Origin: CAZPBC01 sp964584775
Lineage (GTDB): Bacteria > Chlamydiota > Chlamydiia > Chlamydiales > SLFE01
Direction: 5' to 3'
Assembly: GCA_964584775.1 (NCBI GenBank)
Contig: CAZPBC010000008.1
Span: 1-64,000 of the forward strand
Length of the DNA: 64,000 nucleotides
In this document: one piece after another, positions 59,266 to 64,000 of the stretch
How the letters are laid out: the number at the start of each line of letters is the position of its first letter
Numbering within the stretch: the first letter of the stretch is position 1
Made by a program: the position numbers and the translations under genes
Notes under the pieces: generated by a model
What the model was told of the DNA's origin: nothing
Seen by the model: only the letters and a program-made list of their open reading frames with translations
The model's database searches: none

Positions 59266-60065
59266 ACGCACTCGGAATTTTCGACTCTGGCCTTGGTGGA
59301 TTGACGGTCGCAAAAGAAATTCTTCATGAGCTCCCTAACGAATCTCTCCTCTACTTTGGTGACACCGCTCGCCTCCCCTACGGCAATAAAAGCCCCGAAA
59401 CAGTGAAGCGCTATAGCCTAGAGATCGCCCACTTTCTAAAAGAGAAGGGGGTGAAAGCCCTCGTCATCGCCTGTAACACCGCCTCCGCTTTCTCAGTCGA
59501 TCTTTTGCAAAGTGAACTCTCTCTACCAACCATCGGCGTGATCGAGCCGGGAGCACGGGCAGCCCTCCAATGTTCCAAAACAGAACGGATCGCCGTCCTT
59601 GCAACAAAAAGCACTGTGAAGTCAGGAGCCTACACCAAGACGCTCCAAAGCCTCTCCCCCCACGTCGAAGTCACAGAAGTTGCTTGTCCTCTGCTCGTGC
59701 CGCTCATTGAAGAGCGCTATGCAGATACGATCCCCGGCCGTGCGATTCTCGATGAATACCTCAACCAAGTCGATTTCTCAAAAGTCGACACCCTCCTACT
59801 CGGCTGCACCCACTATCCTCTCGTTCAAACTCTGATCCGTGCAACGCTTCCTCCCCATGTGCAAATCGTCAACAGCGCTGCCGCTTTAGCGAAAGAGCTT
59901 AGACTCTTGCTCCAGATGAATGAACTCCTCTCTCCTGAGGCAGGAACCGAGCATCAATTCTATACCTCGGACGATGTCGAAACCTTTCAAAAAGAGGGAT
60001 CGTTTTATCTAGGAAGAGAGTTAGCTGAAGTGAAAGAAGGGCTGACTAATTTTTCATACCATTAA
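59262..60065 (+). CDS. murI: glutamate racemase
   Basis: The 267-residue enzyme makes D-glutamate for peptidoglycan. Motifs: IFDSGLGGLTVAKEI (Asp 7), the two catalytic Cys in VIACNTASAFSVD (about 70) and LLLGCTHYPLVQ (about 181). Presence beside Pal and a LysM protein fits a lineage that makes some peptidoglycan. The 3' end overlaps the convergent gene by 20 bases. Confidence 0.95.
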   Translation: MNALGIFDSGLGGLTVAKEILHELPNESLLYFGDTARLPYGNKSPETVKRYSLEIAHFLKEKGVKALVIACNTASAFSVDLLQSELSLPTIGVIEPGARAALQCSKTERIAVLATKSTVKSGAYTKTLQSLSPHVEVTEVACPLLVPLIEERYADTIPGRAILDEYLNQVDFSKVDTLLLGCTHYPLVQTLIRATLPPHVQIVNSAAALAKELRLLLQMNELLSPEAGTEHQFYTSDDVETFQKEGSFYLGRELAEVKEGLTNFSYH

Positions 60066-60417
60066 TATGGTGCCAGAGAAGGGTGTAGGCGACCGTCCCC
60101 GCCATCGCCGCAACAATCGCTAGCTGATACTCTGCAGCAATCGCAAAAGGAACCACGGCATACGCCGCAAGCCCTGCTCCGATCGCGATCCACTCTTTGA
60201 GTGGAGCGAGCATTGTACTACCGAGAGCATCTACCAGCTTCGCGACAAGGATATACGTTAAGTAATAGGAAGGAAGTGCCGACGCAGCGCCAATAATGGT
60301 ACTCAAGAGAGTCGTGCGCCCCCATGAACCAAACATCACCACCGGCGTTGCAGCACAGGCTGTCGCTGTGGAATTGACCGCATAACGTAGAACATCTTTA
60401 GACTCGACTTGAGTCAC
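60046..60417 (-). CDS. hypothetical small membrane protein
   Basis: The 123-residue product has three to four hydrophobic segments (STIIGAASALPSYYLTYILV, IAIGAGLAAYAVVPFAIAAE, LAIVAAMAGTVAYTLLW). No motif recognised. Hydrophobicity and small-residue content resemble the M50-like proteins at 43722 and 46100, but it has no HExxH. It overlaps murI (tail to tail) and the next minus-strand gene by 20 bases. Confidence 0.6.
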   Translation of the reverse strand: MTQVESKDVLRYAVNSTATACAATPVVMFGSWGRTTLLSTIIGAASALPSYYLTYILVAKLVDALGSTMLAPLKEWIAIGAGLAAYAVVPFAIAAEYQLAIVAAMAGTVAYTLLWHHINGMKN

Positions 60418-60805
60418 GATACTTCCTCCATCCTAAGAAAATCATTCCCCCGATGAGTAACGGAAGAACTAGATGCCACACATCAAACCGTTTTTCCACT
60501 TTTTTCGCACCTATTAAGTGCCATTTTCCTGAAGAATTTTCCAAGACTCCCTCTAGATAGACAACACGCCCTCCCGCTTCAAGAACCTCGTCAGTCTCAA
60601 GAAAGACCACGGCTTCCTCTTTCAGACAGCAACTCTTCATTCCGGGCTCTTTTCCGATCACCCACTGCCCCTCTTTCTCATAGCAAAATCCTTTGAGTTG
60701 AACCGCCTCTCCCTCCTGAAATTGTCCCATTTCAAAAAGGGTCATCGTCAGAAGCAGTGTGAGCCACTTGAAGGTTATCAACGGTGTACCTAACATACAG
60801 TCCAT
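60398..60805 (-). CDS. hypothetical exported protein with C-terminal anchor
   Basis: The 135-residue product has a signal-like N-terminus (ITFKWLTLLLTMTLF), an extracytoplasmic part with a CC pair (MKSCCLKEEAVVFLE) and a C-terminal membrane helix (VWHLVLPLLIGGMIFLGWRK). Its start overlaps the divergent metK start; a second ATG at 60796 is equally possible. No SD is seen for either, so the start is uncertain. Confidence 0.55.
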   Translation of the reverse strand: MDCMLGTPLITFKWLTLLLTMTLFEMGQFQEGEAVQLKGFCYEKEGQWVIGKEPGMKSCCLKEEAVVFLETDEVLEAGGRVVYLEGVLENSSGKWHLIGAKKVEKRFDVWHLVLPLLIGGMIFLGWRKYRDSSRV

Positions 60806-61964
60806 GGGGTCTTATTTGTTTACATCTGAATCTGTCACCTCTGGTCACCCCGATAAGGTCGCTGACCAGATCTCGGATGCGATCGTCGACTATTGCATCG
60901 AAAAAGACCGCTATAGCCGTGTCGCTTGTGAAACCCTTGTCGGTCCCGGCCTCGTCATCCTCTCCGGAGAGATCACGAGCAGCGCTCCTCTTGTTCTCCA
61001 AGAGGTCGTCCGAAACAAGATCCGCGAAATCGGCTACGATTCCTCTGAGCTCGGCTTCGACTACCGCTCTGTAGGCATTCTAACAACGATTCATAAACAG
61101 TCTCAAGATATTGCTAGAGGCATCCGAAAGAAAAAAGAGTCTTTTGAGGAAATTGGAGCGGGTGATCAGGGGATCATGTTTGGATATGCCTGCCAAGAGA
61201 CGGAAAACTTGATGCCTCTTCCCCTCATGTTGGCTCATGCACTCACCGATGCCTTGAAAACAGCCCGCGAAAAGGGAACCCTTCCTTTCCTCCGCCCTGA
61301 CGGGAAATCGCAAGTGACGGTTGAATACCACTCAGACCACACCCCAAAGCGGATCCACACCGTCGTCCTCTCCGCTCAACACCACGAAGACATTTCAGAA
61401 GAGGAGGTGCAGGCGGCACTAAAACAGCTCATTCTCGAAACCCTTCCCGCAGAACTCCTCGATGAAAAGACCCTCTACCACTTAAACCCCACAGGGCGCT
61501 TTGTTCTGGGTGGACCTGCTGCCGACACCGGTGTCACAGGAAGAAAGACAGCGATCGATACTTACGGCGGACGTGCCCACCACGGTGGAGGAGCATTTTC
61601 CGGAAAAGACCCGACCAAAATGGATCGAGCCGGCGCCTATGCCGCTCGCCACGTCGCAAAAAACATCGTTGCCGCAGGGCTAGCCACCACCTGTGAAGTG
61701 CAGCTCTCCTACGCCATCGGTACAAAAGAGCCCATCTCCATCCACCTCGATACCTTCAACACGAGCATCCTCCCCGAAGAGGAGATAGAAAAAGCCATCC
61801 CACTCCACTTCAACCTCACTCCAGGCGGGATCATCAAAGAACTCGACCTCGACCGCCCTATCTACTCTTCCACAGCCTACGGAGGTCATTTTGGCCGTCC
61901 CCTCCCCGAGTTCACCTGGGAGCACCTCGATAAAGTCGATGAATTGAGAAAACTCCTCACTTGA
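60804..61964 (+). CDS. metK: S-adenosylmethionine synthetase
   Basis: ATG 60804 begins the typical MGSYLFTSESVTSGHPDKVA, so the 15 codons upstream are excluded. The 386-residue enzyme has the ATP motif GAGDQGIMFGYA and the phosphate loop GGRAHHGGGAFSGKDPTKMD. It makes S-adenosylmethionine from methionine and ATP. Its stop is the first base triplet of the palindrome before the ArsR gene. Confidence 0.96.
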   Translation: MGSYLFTSESVTSGHPDKVADQISDAIVDYCIEKDRYSRVACETLVGPGLVILSGEITSSAPLVLQEVVRNKIREIGYDSSELGFDYRSVGILTTIHKQSQDIARGIRKKKESFEEIGAGDQGIMFGYACQETENLMPLPLMLAHALTDALKTAREKGTLPFLRPDGKSQVTVEYHSDHTPKRIHTVVLSAQHHEDISEEEVQAALKQLILETLPAELLDEKTLYHLNPTGRFVLGGPAADTGVTGRKTAIDTYGGRAHHGGGAFSGKDPTKMDRAGAYAARHVAKNIVAAGLATTCEVQLSYAIGTKEPISIHLDTFNTSILPEEEIEKAIPLHFNLTPGGIIKELDLDRPIYSSTAYGGHFGRPLPEFTWEHLDKVDELRKLLT

Positions 61965-61997
61965 CTTTCATTTTAGAGGTTTCTAAAATGAAAGTCA
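61962..61997 (+). promoter_or_regulatory. 36-bp palindromic operator/hairpin at the start of the ArsR gene
   Basis: TGACTTTCATTTTAGA (61962-61977), spacer GGTT, TCTAAAATGAAAGTCA (61982-61997): perfect 16-bp arms. It begins at the metK stop and covers the likely SD (AGAGG, 61975-61979) and the ATG at 61988. It is a natural operator for the dimeric ArsR regulator it precedes. As RNA it would also hide the start codon and could end metK transcription. Confidence 0.75.
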
Positions 61998-62293
61998 TGA
62001 ACGAGATGATGCGAAATGCAAAGAGAGCAGAAACCCTGCTGAAGCTGATTGCCAACCAAAAGCGGTTGATGATCCTCTGTCATCTTGTCGATACCGAAAA
62101 AAGTGTCGGAGAGCTGTCGAGTCTGGTGGACCTTTCTTATTCCGCCCTTTCACAGCACCTTGGTAAAATGAAAGAGCAAGGCATTGTGGATGGGAAGAAA
62201 GAGGGAAAGCAAGTCTTTTACACCCTCTCTAACCCAGAGGCGAAAGCGATCCTCTCGACTCTGTACACCCTCTATTGTAGAAAAAGGAGTTAG
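61988..62293 (+). CDS. ArsR-family regulator, BigR/SqrR-type persulfide sensor
   Basis: ATG 61988 (SD AGAGG) gives 101 residues; a longer form from 61961 lacks an SD. The winged helix-turn-helix includes SVGELSSLVDLSYSALSQHL. Two Cys, in MILCHL (Cys31) and LYTLYC (Cys97), are 66 residues apart. That is the spacing of the sulfide-sensing Cys of BigR (42/108) and SqrR (41/107), which form a disulfide or tetrasulfide and release DNA. There are no metal-site Cys clusters of ArsR/SmtB type. It heads a rhodanese and persulfide dioxygenase operon, which it probably represses. Confidence 0.85.
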   Translation: MKVMNEMMRNAKRAETLLKLIANQKRLMILCHLVDTEKSVGELSSLVDLSYSALSQHLGKMKEQGIVDGKKEGKQVFYTLSNPEAKAILSTLYTLYCRKRS

Positions 62294-62295
62294 CC

Positions 62296-62811
62296 ATGAA
62301 AACTGTCGACCCGCACACACTCCAGCAGTGGCTGGATAAAGGAGAAGCGGTCTTAATTGACGTCCGTGAACCCGCCGAACACCACTCTCAAAAAATCCAA
62401 GGCTCCAGCTTGATTCCGTTAAAAAACATTCCCGAAAAAGACCTCTCTTCATTCAAAGAAAAAAAGTTGGTCATCCACTGCCACTCGGGAAGAAGAAGCG
62501 CGGCTGCCTGCGTCCATGTTTTAGAAAAGGATCCTGATATTGAGGTCTATAATTTAGAGGGAGGCATTGTTGCTTGGGAGCAAGCGGGATTCGATACAGC
62601 GACCTCTAAAGCCATTAAAGTTCCCCTCGATCGACAGACACAAATTGCCATTGGTTTGCTCATTCTCATCGGAAGTCTTCTGACTCTTTTCGTGAGCCCC
62701 GCCTTTGTCTACTTTACCGGCTTTATCGGACTGGGACTGATCTTTGCTGGCTTCTCGGGATTTTGTAGCCTCACCTATCTTTTAGCAAAACTCCCCTGGA
62801 ACCGTTCATGA
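62296..62811 (+). CDS. rhodanese with C-terminal membrane domain (YgaP-like)
   Basis: The 171-residue protein joins a rhodanese domain (about 1-105) to a two-helix membrane domain (about 115-160, GLLILIGSLLTLFVSPAFVY, DUF2892-like). The active loop is CHSGRRS (Cys about 59-60), a full six-residue catalytic loop with the C-x-x-G-x-R pattern. LIDVREPAEH and LEGGIVAWEQAG are family signatures. It moves sulfane sulfur to an acceptor. SD AAGGAG and ATG 62296 follow the regulator stop closely. Confidence 0.9.
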   Translation: MKTVDPHTLQQWLDKGEAVLIDVREPAEHHSQKIQGSSLIPLKNIPEKDLSSFKEKKLVIHCHSGRRSAAACVHVLEKDPDIEVYNLEGGIVAWEQAGFDTATSKAIKVPLDRQTQIAIGLLILIGSLLTLFVSPAFVYFTGFIGLGLIFAGFSGFCSLTYLLAKLPWNRS

Positions 62812-64000
62812 TTTTAACTGGCTGGATCCTCCTTTTTTTCGTGGGCTTGACGCTCGGTCTCCTCGGTGCGGGAGGGTCGATTTTGACCCTTCCCATCCTC
62901 GTATACTTTCTGGATGTTCAGCCTCTCACCGCAACCAACTACTCTCTCCTCATTGTCGGAGCGACAGCCTGCATCGGAGCTCTTCAGTATCAAAGAAAAG
63001 GACTCGTCAACTTTAGAGCCGTTGTCACCTTCACTCCCCCTGCGATGGTGGGAGTTTGGATGGCTAGAGCCTACCTCATTCCCCATCTTCCTCATGAAGT
63101 GGGAGGCATCTCTATCCAAACCCTTTGTATGCTTCTCTTTGCACTCTTCATGATTCTCACCGCCCTATTTATGAGAAAACCGCTACAGGCGAGCTCCTCG
63201 AGCAGTCTTTCTGCACGCATCCTTAGCAGTCTTTGTGTAGGAGGAGTGACTGGAACAGTGGGAGCAGGCGGAGGATTTTTGATCATTCCAACTCTCTTGA
63301 CCTTCTATCAAATTAGCATGCAAGAAGCCGTTGGCACTTCACTTGCTATCATCACCCTCAACTGCCTGACGGGATTTGGAGGGATGCTCTTTGGGGGCAT
63401 CTCCTTTGACTGGACTTTTCTCGCCATCATCATCGCACTCGCAGCCGTCGGCATGTGGGTGGGAATTCTCTTCAGCTCACGGGTTCAACCCGCAAAAATC
63501 AAACAACTTTTCAGTCTCTTCCTGCTTTTTTTAGGAACCTCTATCTTTGCAGAAGAGATCTACACCTTTCATAGACATAAGGAGTCCTCTCACATGCAAG
63601 TTCAAACCTTTTTTGACAAAGCGACCAGCACCTTCACTTACGTTGTCGCCGATCCCCAAACTCAAAAATGTGCCGTCATCGACTCCGTTCTCGACTACGA
63701 TCCCTTTTCCGGAAAACTATCGACGAGCTCAGCGGACGGAGTCATTGCCTATATTGAGAAAGAAAATCTAGAGACAGAGTGGATTCTTGAAACCCATGCT
63801 CACGCCGACCACCTCACCGCCTCCCAATATCTGAAGTCAAAGCTAGGTGGAAAAATTGCCATTGGAGAGCACATCAAAGAGGTCCTAACCATTTGGGTGC
63901 CGCGCTACAACCTCCATGACATTCCTCTCGACGGATCCCAGTTCGATCACCTCTTCAAAGAGGGTGATCAGTTTAAAATTGGTACGCTTGAAGCTGAAGT
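62808..64000 (+). CDS. TauE/SafE permease fused to Blh/ETHE1-type persulfide dioxygenase (3' partial)
   Basis: The ATG at 62808 overlaps the rhodanese stop (ATGA). Codons 1-262 encode a TauE/SafE sulfur-anion permease with paired Gly motifs (TLGLLGAGGSILTLPIL and TGTVGAGGGFLIIPTLL) and about eight helices. Without any stop the frame passes FAEEIYTFHRHKESSH into a metallo-beta-lactamase domain: MQVQTFFDKATSTFTYVV, ETHAHADHLTASQYLKSKLG with the HxHxDH zinc/iron site, and DGSQFDHLFKEGDQFKIG. These match Blh of the BigR operon. AAGGAG at 63579-63584 and ATG at 63594 could also start the dioxygenase separately. The gene continues beyond the window. Confidence 0.85.
   Translation, partial: MILTGWILLFFVGLTLGLLGAGGSILTLPILVYFLDVQPLTATNYSLLIVGATACIGALQYQRKGLVNFRAVVTFTPPAMVGVWMARAYLIPHLPHEVGGISIQTLCMLLFALFMILTALFMRKPLQASSSSSLSARILSSLCVGGVTGTVGAGGGFLIIPTLLTFYQISMQEAVGTSLAIITLNCLTGFGGMLFGGISFDWTFLAIIIALAAVGMWVGILFSSRVQPAKIKQLFSLFLLFLGTSIFAEEIYTFHRHKESSHMQVQTFFDKATSTFTYVVADPQTQKCAVIDSVLDYDPFSGKLSTSSADGVIAYIEKENLETEWILETHAHADHLTASQYLKSKLGGKIAIGEHIKEVLTIWVPRYNLHDIPLDGSQFDHLFKEGDQFKIGTLEAE

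Noticed and set aside
60046..60417. Third member of the M50-like protease family
   Set aside because: Similar hydrophobic profile but no HExxH or GPxxN motif.

Overview
The window is chromosome from a member of the Chlamydiota outside the family Chlamydiaceae (an environmental, amoeba- or animal-associated type). This rests on gene order. A type III secretion (T3SS) block runs chaperone-cdsD-E-F-G-CT668-like-N-O-P-Q-pkn5-cdsC, and mcsB-mcsA-frr-pyrH-tsf-rpsB lies beyond it, in the same relative order as C. trachomatis CT663-CT680. A second block, tatD-dsbD-exbB-exbD-tonB-like-tolB-pal-LysM, matches CT594-CT601. Base composition looks roughly balanced, richer in G+C than Chlamydia. No genus can be named from the sequence alone.

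Layout. 1-327 is a chimera: a G+C-rich fragment of 6-phosphogluconate dehydrogenase joined in frame to the last codons of clpP; this looks like an assembly or contamination artefact. clpX follows. 1674-22126 is an island of large, mostly unrecognised helical proteins with two SycD/LcrH-type chaperones and CopB/CopD-like translocators. It ends in a tandem pair of about 936-residue proteins, each with a roughly 300-residue hydrophobic core. These are probably T3SS translocators and effectors; their size and polytopic nature are unusual. 22226-35453 is the T3SS structural operon: inner ring CdsD, needle CdsF, ATPase CdsN, stalk CdsO, needle-length regulator CdsP, a C-ring protein CdsQ split into two overlapping genes, kinase Pkn5 and a long secretin CdsC.

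35419-43655 carries a lipoprotein, an exported YidD-like protein, a membrane PAS protein, an envelope-polymer or sugar enzyme group, an S15-type hydrolase, rpsT and an RluA-type pseudouridine synthase. 43722-49869 holds two paralogous minimal M50-like membrane proteases flanking mcsB-mcsA (the McsB active site looks degraded), two tRNAs, and the frr-pyrH-tsf-rpsB translation cluster. 50263-50508 has tRNA-Gly and tRNA-Ala. 50499-59265 is tatD-dsbD on the minus strand, then a kinase-like protein and the Tol-Pal system on the plus strand. 59262-61964 has murI, two small membrane proteins and metK.

61962-64000 starts what looks like a sulfide/persulfide detoxification operon: a BigR/SqrR-type two-cysteine ArsR regulator whose start region is a perfect 36-bp palindrome, a YgaP-like rhodanese, and a TauE/SafE permease fused in frame to a Blh-type persulfide dioxygenase that runs off the window.

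Other points of interest are a canonical sigma-54 promoter before one island gene, a repeated approximately 170-bp leader with inverted-repeat ends before two island genes, and tandem hairpins after the needle gene.
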